Shown here: positions 33,120 to 44,409 of the stretch, one piece after another
How the letters are laid out: every line of letters starts with the position of its first letter
Numbering within the stretch: the stretch's first letter is position 1
Assembly (NCBI GenBank): GCA_030248065.1
Contig: JASAMV010001973.1
Coordinates: 1 to 64,000 of the forward strand
Length of the DNA: 64,000 nt
DNA from: Rhynchonema sp. JSB1_4
Lineage: Eukaryota > Nematoda > Chromadorea > Monhysterida > Xyalidae
Reading direction: 5' to 3'
Position numbers and translations under genes: made by a program
Notes under the pieces: model-generated
The model's input: the letters and a program-made list of their open reading frames with translations, nothing else
Told to the model about the DNA's origin: nothing
Databases searched by the model: none

Positions 33120-35690
33120 TAGTGCCATGTGTATGAGTTCACCCATAGGAGACTGCGCAGAGTAGTCGGGCCGCGGTATCCCACTGCCCCTTCTTTTGAA
33201 GTCTGAAAGGCTCGGATGCTTGTGCCATGTTTTCTTCTGTTGTCTTCCAGTTTTGAATATTAGTACCATGTGTATGAGTTCACCCATAGGAGACTGCGCA
33301 GTGTAGTCTGGCCGCGGTAACCCACTGCCACTTCTTTTGAAGTCTGAAAGGCTCGGATGCTTGTGCCATGTTTTCTTCTGTTGTCTTCCAGTTTTGAATA
33401 TTAGTACCATGTGTATGAGTTCACCCATAGGAGACTGCGCAGTGTAGTCTGGCCGCGGTAACCCACTGCCACTTCTTTTGAAGTCTGAAAGGCTGGGATG
33501 CTTGTGCCATGTTTTCTTCTGTTGTCTTCCAGTTTTGAATATTAGTGCCATGTGTATGAGTTCACCCATAGGAGACTGCGCAGTGTAGTCTGGCCGCGGT
33601 AACCCACTGCCCCTTCTTTTGAAGTCTGCAAGGCTCGGATGCTTGTGCCATGTTTTCTTCTGTTGTCTTCCAGTTTTGAATATTAGTACCATGTGTAAGA
33701 GTTCACCCATAGGAGACTGCACAGTGTAGTCTGGCCGCGGTAACCCACTGCCACTTCTTTTGAAGTCTGAAAGGCTGGGATGCTTGTGCCATGTTTTCTT
33801 CTGTTGTCTTCCAGTTTTGAATATTAGTACCATGTGTATGAGTTCACCCATAGGAGACTGCGCAGTGTAGTCTGGCCGCGGTAACCCACTGCCCCTTCTT
33901 TTGAAGTCTGAAAGGCTGGGATGCTTGTGCCATGTTTTCTTCTGTTGTCTTCCAGTTTTGAATATTAGTGCCATGTGTATGAGTTCACCCATAGGAGACT
34001 GCGCATTGTAGTCTGGCCGCGGTAACCCACTGCCCCTTCTTTTGATGTCTGAAAGGCTGGGATGCTTGTGCCATGATTTCTTCTGTTGTCTTCCAGTTTT
34101 GAATATTAGTACCATGTGTATGAGTTCACCCATAGGAGACTGCACAGTGTAGTCTGGCCGCGGTAACCCACTGCCACTTCTTTTGAAGTCTGAAAGGCTG
34201 GGATGCTTGTGCCATGTTTTCTTCTGTTGTCTTCCAGTTTTGAATATTAGTACCATGTGTATGAGTTCACCCATAGGAGACTGCGCAGTGTAGTCTGGCC
34301 GCGGTAACCCACTGCCCCTTCTTTTGAAGTCTGAAAGGCTGGGATGCTTGTGCCATGTTTTCTTCTGTTGTCTTCCAGTTTTGAATATTAGTACCATGTG
34401 TATGAGTTCACCCATAGGAGACTGCGCAGTGTAGTCTGGCCGCGGTAACCCACTGCCCTTCTTTTGATGTCTGAAAGGCTGGGATGCTTGTGCCATGTTT
34501 TCTTCTGTTGTCTTCCAGTTTTGAATATTAGTACCATGTGTATGAGTTCACCCATAGGAGACTGCGCAGTGTAGTCTGGCCGCGGTAACCCACTGCCACT
34601 TCTTTTGAAGTCTGAAAGGCTGGGATGCTTGTGCCATGTTTTCTTCTGTTGTCTTCCAGTTTTGAATATTAGTACCATGTGTATGAGTTCACCCATAGGA
34701 GACTGCGCAGTGTAGTCTGGCCGCGGTAACCCACTGCCCCTTCTTTTGAAGTCTGAAAGGCTGGGATGCTTGTGCCATGTTTTCTTCTGTTGTCTTCCAG
34801 TTTTGAATATTAGTGCCATGTGTATGAGTTCACCCATAGGAGACTGCGCAGTGTAGTCTGGCCGCGGTAACCCACTGCCACTTCTTTTGAAGTCTGAAAG
34901 GCTGGGATGCTTGTGCCATGTTTTCTTCTGTTGTCTTCCAGTTTTGAATATTAGTGCCATGTGTATGAGTTCACCCATAGGAGACTGCGCATTGTAGTCT
35001 GGCCGCGGTAACCCACTGCCCCTTCTTTTGATGTCTGAAAGGCTGGGATGCTTGTGCCATGATTTCTTCTGTTGTCTTCCAGTTTTGAATATTGGTACCA
35101 TGTGTATGAGTTCACCCATAGGAGACTGCGCAGTGTAGTCTGGCCGCGGTAACCCACTGCCCCTTCTTTTGAAGTCTGAAAGGCTGGGATGCTTGTGCCA
35201 TGTTTTCTTCTGTTGTCTTCCAGTTTTGAATATTAGTACCATGTGTATGAGTTCACCCATAGGAGACTGCGCAGTGTAGTCTGGCCGCGGTAACCCACTG
35301 CCACTTCTTTTGAAGTCTGAAAGGCTGGGATGCTTGTGCCATGTTTTCTTCTGTTGTCTTCCAGTTTTGAATATTAGTACCATGTGTATGAGTTCACCCA
35401 TAGGAGACTGCGCAGAGTAGTCTGGCCGCGGTATCCCACTGCCCCTTCTTTTGAAGTCTGAAAGGCTGGGATGCTTGCGCCATGTTTTCTTCTGTTGTCT
35501 TCCAGTTTTGAATATTAGTACCATGTGTATGAGTTCAGCCATAGGAGACTGCGCAGAGTAGTCTGGCCGCGGTATCCTACTGCCCCTTCTCCTGAAGTCT
35601 GAAAGGCTGGGATGCTTGTGCCATGTTCCTTCTGTTATCTTCCAGTTTTAAATATTAGTACCGTGTGTATGAGTTCACTCATAGGAGACC
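33120..35690 (-). repeat. Tandem array of 18 x 141 bp, open as a 47-residue protein repeat
   Basis: Eighteen full units of exactly 141 bp plus a partial one occur from 33120 to about 35690, with a few percent divergence. Because 141 is 47 x 3, the minus strand is open across the array. Each unit reads MGELIHMVLIFKTGRQQKK, then HKHPSLSDFKRRGSGLPRPD, then YTAQSP. The encoded repeat is basic. A one-base deletion near 34457 (CTGCCCTTC instead of CTGCCCCTTC) breaks the frame into two long pieces (35542 to 34388, and 34496 to 32832). The array directly adjoins the GIY-YIG fragment but in a different frame. No known domain is seen. Expression is unknown. Confidence 0.85.
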
Positions 35691-35699
35691 TGTATTTTT

Positions 35700-36870
35700 G
35701 GCGAAAAATTTTCACATGAAAACAATCCAGCAGAGTACCCACGTTGCTGCGGGTCTGAAACATTTTGCTGACTGTATGGTTTATGCGTGATCGCGAAACG
35801 CAACGTCATTGCTCCGTCACTTTCCCCCTTCGCGATTCAGGAAAAAAAATTGGCCAATTCTTGTAAAGTCATCGTGCGACCAATATCTACGAAGTTAACG
35901 GCAGATCGGTGACCAAACTGGCGTTCAAAATAATCCACTGTTTTGAGGATGGCCATATAAATGGTGCACACTTTTTTCAACTTGCTGCAGGTTGCCTGCT
36001 TCGGTCGGTTTGCACCTGCGCGTATCGCCTGAGTGTACCGAAGACGAACAAACTTGCACACCAATTCACGATGCCTCGTCCAGATGGTTGACCGGATTGC
36101 AAGATTGTGCAAAAATTGACGGTCTGATAATGGTCGTTGATTTCTCTTGGTGTTTTTATAGTTTGTCTCTGGATCTTGATCAATACTTTATTAATTGCTG
36201 AATTTATTGTGAAAAAATTGGCAAGTTCTTCTTTTGCCCATATAATTATGCATATAGTTTCGGATAGTAGGTTGTTGTCCTTTTTGAAAGTGGTTGACTT
36301 TGAATTCATGCCAGTCGCCTTCATAGCCACTGTGTGCGTTTCGCTAACTTTCTTGACAGCGTAGTTTATTCCTTGTATGGTATACTATTAGGTATAGTAA
36401 ATTTCTAATTTCGTTGCCTCACGCATTCTTACAGGCGCAGGGAAACTCCCGTTCGAAGTCGAGCAGCTGGCTCGTTTGCGTTTCGAATGTTTCAGTCACA
36501 CAAGCTGTGTGTGTCAGCTGCGTGGCTTGTTTTACTGTGTGTTGTGCTTGTTGCCTGCTTCGACTTCGAACGGGAGTTTCCCTGCGTCTGTAAGAATGCA
36601 TGAGGCAACGAAATTAGAAACTTACTATATCAGTTCCGTTTCTCCATTTGTGTACAAAATTTTCTGTTTGCCACACAAGATATTGGTCGCACAATGACTT
36701 TATAAGAATTGGTCAATTTTTTTCCTGAATCGTAAAGCAGGAAAGTGACGGGGCAGCGACGTTGCGTTGCGCGATCACACACAAAGATTGCAGTCAGCAA
36801 AATGTTTCAGACCCGCAGCAACGTGGGTGCTCTGCCAGATTATTTTCAGATGAAAATGTTTTGTGAGAAT
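35700..36870. mobile_element. 1.2-kb fold-back element with nested palindrome
   Basis: The outer arms are about 180 nt (35705-35890 and 36680-36870). For example TCTGAAACATTTTGCTGAC at the left has GTCAGCAAAATGTTTCAGA at the right. A second palindrome inside (36411-36612) has arms around CTCCCGTTCGAAGTCGAGCA. No transposase. Confidence 0.75.
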
Positions 36871-36953
36871 TACAAATAGCGCAGTGGTTAAGAGTGACTG
36901 AACCTGAAAAACAGGATTGATTTGATGAATTCTTATATGGTCATTGTGCGATC
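36845..36953. repeat. Dispersed repeat shared with 42541-42654
   Basis: About 110 nt (TTCAGATGAAAATGTTTTG ... TGGTCATTGTGCGA) recur at 42541-42654 in an FMO intron. Inside is AGCGCAGTGGTTAAGAG, which resembles a tRNA A-box, so a SINE origin is possible. Confidence 0.5.
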
Positions 36954-37407
36954 TATATCTCACTCAACAGTGGTAATGCACTTTGTATGAAAGATATAGC
37001 GTGTTAACACAATCAGGTTTTCGCATCTGTGCTTGAAAATGCAAAATGTTACACAAAGAAAACCACAGATTTGGTTATATTTCACGCCAACAAAATTCAT
37101 GAAATCATACTGCTCGCAAATACGAGTGTTTCATAATTGAAAAATGGCATGCAGTTTAGATTCCTCACGTACTTGTTTGGTATTGGGTGTATAACGACTT
37201 CAGCATTCCAGGCCCAGGCGAACTTATGCTCATGTGCGGGTGGTCGCCTCAAAATTTTAAAGACCTTCCCACATCCTACTTTACTGCGTTGACCTGTTTG
37301 CGCACTTGCATGAAACACCGATTTCGTATACGTATGTAGTTCTCATATGACCTAATATTTTCGCTCCAAGCGCAGTGCACTGCAAGCACACATTGGTTTT
37401 CCATAGC

Positions 37408-38055
37408 GCATGGTCAATTCAGCAAAGCCGGTTTCAGCAGCATCACTTTGAGCAAGAATAATAAGAGCGGATTCCAAAAAGCAGGGTCTACAAAACAGCC
37501 AGGTCTAAGCCTGAGCCCAACCACAAATCCAAGACACAAGTCCGAGTGTAAGCCGAAGCCTGAGCCCAGTGTAGTTCCTGAGAGGAGGGGGATCCCCTTG
37601 GGTACGTCTGTACACCTCCGTGGTACGCCTGCCCCACTGTTCCCCTCCGGGTACGTCTGCTCCCCTATTTTTGCCTAAAATAGGCAAATTTAGGCCTAAA
37701 ATAGGCATTTTTAGGCATAAAATGAGTGATTTTTAGGTCAATGTCGTCCAAAATCGCCAAATAACCTTTTTATGGAGATTTTTTTCCAAAAAGGGGCAAA
37801 AATGAGTTAAATTTTCGACCTCAAAAAATAACTTTTCTCCAAATTTGGGTCCTCCTCACCCTTCTCCTCAGGTGGGTACGTCTGTTGCTCCTCCGAAAAC
37901 AGGGGGGTACCGCTTGTGCCCCCTCCGGACCAGGAACTACACTGCCTGAGCCTGTCATTAAAATCAGTCTAAGTCCAGGCCATTGGAACGAAACAAGAGT
38001 CCGCTTTCTTGGCTTTGAATTTTTTTCGTGCTCAGGCTGGTTTTGTCCAATCGCC
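37408..38055. mobile_element. GGGCAATTG-family element interrupted by another transposon
   Basis: The left end (TCAATTCAGCAAAGCCGG) and right end (GGTTTTGTCCAATCGCCC) belong to the family at 15976-16213 and 20350-20631. The 'AAGCCTGAGCC' core has been split by the element at 37567-37944. Confidence 0.6.
37567..37944. mobile_element. 378-bp hAT-like element nested in another element, CCTGAGCC duplication
   Basis: The ends CAGTGTAGTTCCTG and CAGGAACTACACTG are inverted repeats, and an 8-bp duplication CCTGAGCC lies on each side (37559-37566 and 37945-37952). The interior has 'GGTACGTCTG' and 'GGCCTAAAATAGGC' motifs like parts of 9828-10688. Confidence 0.85.
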
Positions 38056-38500
38056 CGGCCACCGGTCCACTTTGGCCGTGTGCAGTGGCTATGTCATACA
38101 ATGGCCGGGGTGATTGACCGCTTACTGTAACGATTACTGCCGCGCAAACAAATGCAATGATCATTCACGAGCTTTTATACAATGACCACTACTGTAAAGG
38201 TTTTATCACAACATTCACTGCATATAACAGCTGTTGTGCTGCGTGTCGCGAATGGCACATAAACAACGCACATGTAAAACTGTGTTCTGTACATACGTAT
38301 GTATATCAGTCCCCTCCCCATTATTCCCTTATTCCAAAATTGTATATTATTCCGCACTAAAACTGTGCGGGTTACACATTCGTTTGGTTCTAGTTCTTCA
38401 GCAAACTCAGCTGCTAAAAGTAGGTACATGTAGTAGATATATCCATAATTTAATGACGTGTTCACAAGTTGTGAATCGCAACAGTTTCCCAACCAACAAT

Positions 38501-41500
38501 ATGCCCCATCGAATCTGTATGATCGGCGCAGGGCCTTCGGGTCTGTCATTGGCTCGCGCGTTTGACGCGCTCACGGACGAAAAGCTGAAATCGGATTATG
38601 AAATTGTGCTCTTTGACAAACAGGGCACGTGGGGCGGCATGTGGAATTATGACTGGAGGTTTGTTTGCTTGACTATTGATATACTGTATAGTTGTTGGCT
38701 TTTTTCAAGATATGTACATGCCGGTGTCCATAGCCAATTAATAAAATTCGACTCCCTGGAAATGGTGAAGTGACGGACCATTACTAGACCACACGCCAAT
38801 GTGAGGGCAAAAAGTCCTGTTATGCACAATTTCTAACTCTTGAGCTTTATTTTCAAGTTTTTTTTGTTTACATGTAAAAGTGTCTGGTGCACTAGAAACC
38901 GTCGAGAAAAGTTTTAGCCCGCACTTTTGTGAACCAGCAGAGATTTCTTTGACGCGCCGAAGTGTTCCCAACTTTGAATAAACTTTGAATAAACTTTGGA
39001 TAAACTTTTGATAAACTTTGGATAAACTTTTGATAAACTTTGGATAAACTTTAGATAAAGTTGGGATAAACTTTGCATAAACTTTCGATAAAGGTTGGAA
39101 AAGGTGCTCTTCCGAAAAAAAGTATAAAAGTTGCGTTTATGTGGGTACAGAGCCTGATATCACAAATTGAGTATGTAGTGTACAATTGAATACCTTTATT
39201 GTTATTCCATATAGTTTCTGAAATTCAAGAGATTCGCTTTTTTGGAGCTCTGTTCCCTTGGCTCCGTTTGCGTGATCCAGCCAGGCAGCGCGCCATATGG
39301 GTTATTTTGCCATGCAGTGAGCGATAAAGGAATTTGGTGATGCCCCTAATTTCGTCCGTCGTAAACGATACGTTCCTCGACCAAAAATGACTAACCAATA
39401 AGCAGGACGAAATTAGCGGCTCCAGTAAATTTTCTTAACATTCGTAATGCAAAAATCAGCCGTGACCAAGACAAGTCACATCCGATCACCACGTTTGATA
39501 TCGACCAGCATGTATTTCTATTCGCAGAATCGGCACGGACACCAACGGCGAGCCCCAGCCGTGTTCGATGTACCAACATTTGTGGACGAACGTGCCGAAA
39601 GAAGACAGTGAACCAGCCGACTACCCGTTTGATGAATATTTCGGCCGACCAGTGCCCTCGTTTCTGCCAAGAAAGGTGCGAAAGGTTTTTTGAATTATTC
39701 TTATTGTAGATTTGTAAATTGTAAATTTCACCTTTCACCAGATGTTCACCTCGGGTCGTGACGAGACCCGCAATTAAGCCTCAGGCTTGGAACATCTTGA
39801 CCTTTTAGGGGGCGTAACCAGCCAATCAATGGAAGGTTGAAAGCGTGCCAGTCAGCAACCAGTTACAGAACTGGAACCTTTTGGCGCAAAGATATGGTTT
39901 CCGGGAGACAATGTTCTATAGAAACCCATTTGATAACAAACCAAGAGCACTGTCTGTCATCAGCATAAAGCTTTCTTGACCATGTTGTGATACAGAGGGT
40001 CACCATTTTATACGCCGGTCACTGCTGGGTGGTCCAAACGAAATCTTGAGTGACCAGCGTAAAATTTGTGTGCGTACACCAATTGATCTGCAGGTTGTAC
40101 GCGATTGGCTGGTGTCCCGCGCCATCAAACACGACTTGGACAAGAAGTACGACTTTCGCTACCACACCGCGGTCACTGATGTTTCATTCGACGAAAAGAA
40201 AGAGAAATTCAACGTTGCTGTGCAGCAGCACCAACCGGAAGTGAATCATTATGTTGAAACATTCGACTACGTTGTTGTGGGCAATGGACATTATTCGGTG
40301 CCAAACTATCCCAAGGACATTGAAGGCATTGATGGATTCAAAGGCCAGATGCATTTTTGATTGAAGCCGTGTTATCGGTTTTGACTATTCGATAGATGTG
40401 CAAACGGTGATAGTGTGTAATGGCTAAACGTGACTTTTGGAAAATTCAAGAAAAATTTTATGTGGAGCTGAACTGATGCCCCTGTTTTTTTGATTGGCTT
40501 TAGGCTGCTCAATGCGGAATGCAGAAATTCGCCATTCCGCATTTATCTAATCGCAGCCATCTGCATTCGCAGGCCCGATTCTGCACGCGCACGATTTTCG
40601 TTGTCCCGATGGTTTGACGGATCGCAATGTGCTATTGATTGGGTCGTCATATTCGGCACAGGTCGCTTTTGATCGAATAACACGATTTCATCTGCCAACA
40701 TGCACATAATACGTACATTTAGTTGGGGAATTCATTTTCGAACACCTGAATGTCTTTACTGTCTTAGCCAACGGATGATGAAATGTTACGATGAAAGCTT
40801 CTGATAAAAATTGGTATTGTAGTCCGCGCCGTAAAGTATGAAATGGACCATCATTTAAAAACCAGACAAGACTAAAAGTGCACCGGACTTCAGTGCACTG
40901 AGGGCAGCCGTGAAGCTGGCAAGGGTGGTGGTAAACGTATCCATATGCGATGTGCTTTGAGGGCCCGTGGTGCAACCGCACCACGCGTCATACGCACCCC
41001 GTGCCCTCAAAGCACGCTCGCATAGACAACTAAAAGTCAAAAATCATTCAGGACATTGCATGTCAACTGTACAAGTTCGGCAGTCGTTCGGTGACTATCT
41101 GTTACAAAGAACACTCTAGTGGGGTGACATGGCCGAAAGGAATTGAGGAATTGGAAATGATACAAAGATTCGATGGGAATACGGCTGTTTTCAAGGTGGA
41201 GTGTGATCATAACTCTTAAAATTTATTTTTGGATGACCATTCCATTTTGAATGGATTGTACAACGTGTGCGCACTCTAGCCGAAGCCCATGCTTCAACCA
41301 AATTTCAGAACGGAGAACACCGCTTCATCAATGTCGTCATCTTCTGCAGCGGCTACAAAATGTCCTATCCGTTCGTAGAGGACTCGCTCCAACTCAAAAC
41401 CGAAAACTCGATGCAGAAATTGTGGCCGGCCAATTTGTACAAGGGTGTCGTCTGGCAGGACAACCCGAGGATGTTCTATTTGGGCGCGCAAATGCTCGTC

Positions 41501-43322
41501 TTCTCGTGGTGCTTTTTTGACATCCAAGTACGCCTATATTTAGGAATATTTTACTAAATGAACAATACGCAAGTGCCATCGATTGATAATTAACGAACTG
41601 ACTGCAAAGTGAGTCTGACACTCAAGAAACGAAAGTCATGCAGTCAGTTTCTGGGGTGGCCACTGCTGCTCGGGCACACAGTCCTAGGGATTTGGACATT
41701 GGTCAAGCCTGAGCCTGAAACCATAGAGCTACGTATAATCGTGCCTAAAACGGTTAGGCTTGTCACTTTAGATTCGACACAGACCGCGCGATATTTGCTC
41801 TCATACACACACAGTGTCAGTTTTCAGTAGTAGTGGTACTTTATTTCGTTTCAGACACGAAAAGGGTAAACATCAACAACCGCTCGAGGCGTGACAGTAA
41901 CGATGAATACCTAGGTGTTTGCAATTTAGCCGGCGCAAATTAGATAAAGAGTTGGAGTACATTTGCATGAATATAATAATGGAATATTATAATAATGACA
42001 ATATTACACAACTCAGTTCGTTCCATGTACGCCCGTGCGCAGACTGCAACCTTCCAAACGTCAATATTCAGGCCTGGTTCATTCGTGACGTCATCACGGG
42101 TCGATACGCGCTGCCCGATTTGCAACAGCGACGTGAAGACGAGCAAAAGTGGTTGGACAGACAGGTCATATGTTGTGAAACAGAGAGAAAACTGATCCGA
42201 TTGTAGTCTGCGCATCTGCAGATGTGTCCGTCCAACGCAGCAGGCATTATATGTAAGGTATAGTCCATCCATCAACTCATGACACTTTTTGTCAGCTGAA
42301 AAGTTTGACAGGATCCAGTTCTGTTCCGGTTCCAGTTGGCATACGAAAAAGAAAAGAATGAGAAATCGGTTTTTATTTTATTTTTGTACTCCGTTTTCTC
42401 TGACATTGCGTTGCGGACGAACAACTTTTCACAACGGGAACCTGAACCTCCCAAAAAAGTGCCATGAGCTGATGGATGGACTGTACACTGCACTTGATTG
42501 GCGTGCAATCTATAGCGCGATCCAGATCGGTCTTGAGTGATTCAGATGAAAATGTTTTGTGAGAATCACAAATAGCAGCACAGTGGTTAAGAGCGACCGA
42601 ACGTGAAAATCAGGATTGATTTGATGAATTCTCATATGGTCATTGTGCGACCAATATTTGATTCTACCACGCGCTGTGCTACAACACATGGCATGAATAT
42701 AACACAATGTAACCCCACGGGATCGTGTTTCAGTCCCGTCTTCCCTTCGAGGTCGACATGATGGTGGATTTCCAAGCCGATCACATGACCGACCTGCTGT
42801 CAGCGTCCGATTACCCGAAATTCAATGTCACTCAATCAGCGAATACGTTCAAAGACTGGTTCCATTCGCATCTGACTGACGTGATGGGCGTTCGGGACAG
42901 GGTGCGTGATTTAGTGATTGCACTGGAGTGCCAATTGCATCACCCACATTGGACATGTACTGCATATATTCCCCCATGCGTTGCTATCGAGAAATGATCC
43001 AGAACTCATGACAAAATGTTTTTATACAATACGTGCATGTGGTGCACGTTGGTTCGTGATCCTCGGTTCTGGCTCAGCGCACCAGCACACAGATCTGTTT
43101 TTTGGTAAGGCGCAGCACACGTAAAATTTGGTTGCCTGGAATTGTATTGCGTCACAGAATTCGAGACCATGGGCCCAATTCTCGTCTTTTTGATTAACTC
43201 GATTGATCACTCTGTTTCAGTGTTCAACATCATCAGTGACGGGCACTGTGGCAGCGAGACCGTCAAAGTGTTGGTTGGAGACATTTGATGATCGAATCGA
43301 GGACTTTGAGCGTGCGAATTAG
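38501..43322 (+). CDS. Flavin-containing monooxygenase, tandem copy 1 (trimethylamine-monooxygenase-like)
   Basis: Exons: 38501-38658, 39528-39675, 40094-40343, 40573-40661, 41052-41195, 41309-41527, 42072-42164, 42734-42901, 43221-43322 (456 residues). It would use FAD and NADPH to oxygenate N or S centres. The FAD motif GAGPSG is near residue 10. The FMO signature [11 protein letters not shown] (FxGxxxHxxxF) is built across exons 3 and 4. The NADPH motif is GSSYSA, followed by the FxxGY-like IFCSGYK. Motifs such as WNYDWR and SMYQHLW and the length match the bacterial/invertebrate Tmm-like group. Intron 3 begins AAAG|GC instead of GT, so splicing needs a GC donor; unspliced, the frame stops five codons on. 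The donor of intron 4 (GTCGCT) is weak. The copy may be poorly expressed. Confidence 0.88.
38970..39105. repeat. Minisatellite of 13-14 nt units (ATAAACTTTGG)
   Basis: About ten imperfect copies of 'ATAAACTTT(T)GG' in the first intron of FMO copy 1. Copies 2 and 3 lack it. Confidence 0.85.
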
Positions 43323-44409
43323 TGAACGATTTGATGTAGGTGTTGAACAGGGTATCCTGGCAACTGCGTTGCACAAACAACGTGGCTGATAATCATCTTT
43401 GCATCCCTCTTTTCAACAGTTTGTTGAAAAAAGCTTGTTCGTGCTTTGGGTTCCTTTTTCTGTTCGGTTGAATATTATACAGATTACTGACAAGAAACTG
43501 AATCGCGGCATTGTGTACATTGTCTGCCACTTATTTGAGCGTCGCATTTTTTGAAACAGCCCCGATCCCGCTGTTCCCTGCATAATTTAAAAAAACTATT
43601 GCGTAGCTTGAATAAAGCTTATAGTCATTTTCCACATTCTGCAGATTGGCTCAATTCGATTGACTGAGTTCACTGACATCACAATTTCAATACGATTTAG
43701 CCCTGAGGGCACGCATTGCGTTAGATCTGTGGATGCAGTTTCGGCCCATAATGCCAGACTGCAATGGCCCCCTGGGCCTTGTCAATGACAGCATTTTCGG
43801 TTTATGGTGGTAGTCACTGGCGCTTTTGTCATTGACAAGGCCCAGGGCGCCATTGCAGTCTGGCATTATGGGCCGAAACTGCATCCACAGATCTAACGCA
43901 ATGCGTGCCCACAAGGCTAAATCGTATCGTTATTGATCTATCATCTTTTGTGCAAAGCACGTCCACAAACACGACAGCACCCAGTGCACTTTGCTATACA
44001 CAATTTCTGGTTTTCTCTGTGTAACACCAGCAAGTGCACTTGCATGACACATGTTTGTACATGGTTGCTTGTAACGGACTAATATGGTCTAATGCTGTCA
44101 CTCCACTAAAAGTAGGCACCATGTACAGTATGTATTACATATGCACAGCAAGCACACACTAGTTTGGTCCTATTAACCACCTCACTGAACAATTATATCT
44201 GTGTGGTCGTTGGGGTCGTTGATCGCGTTATCGATGAGGACACTTCAACGTTTGCATAAAATAGTGATAACGACACTCTTGTAATACTGTTCCGCACTAA
44301 AATTGCATTATGTTTTGTACGTTCGTAAGGTTCTAGTTCAGCTGCTGAAGACAGTGAAAAAGTCGACGATTTTTTTACGTGTTCCAAAAAGTCTTTCCCA
44401 ACCAACAAT
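43323..44409. other. Spacer between FMO copies 1 and 2, with a 110-nt-arm palindrome
   Basis: The first 130 nt after the stop (GATTTGATGTAGGTGTT...) are conserved after all three copies, so the duplicated unit included the 3' flank. At 43690-43925 a near-perfect inverted repeat has arms of about 110 nt (AGATCTGTGGATGCAGTTTC left, its complement right). The last 30 nt before the ATG (AAAGTCTTTCCCAACCAACA) are shared with copy 3 and partly with copy 1. Confidence 0.7.
44380..44409 (+). promoter_or_regulatory. Conserved 5' leader of FMO genes
   Basis: The sequence CCCAACCAACAAT lies directly before the ATG in copies 1 and 2, with CCCAACAAACAAT in copy 3. The longer CCAAAAAGTCTTTCCCAAC block is shared by copies 2 and 3. 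It is best read as conserved 5' untranslated sequence carried by the duplication. I see no assured TATA box. Confidence 0.4.

Noticed and set aside
33120..35690. Tandem repeats as a CRISPR array
   Set aside because: The 141-bp units are contiguous with no unique spacers, in animal DNA, and are open as protein.
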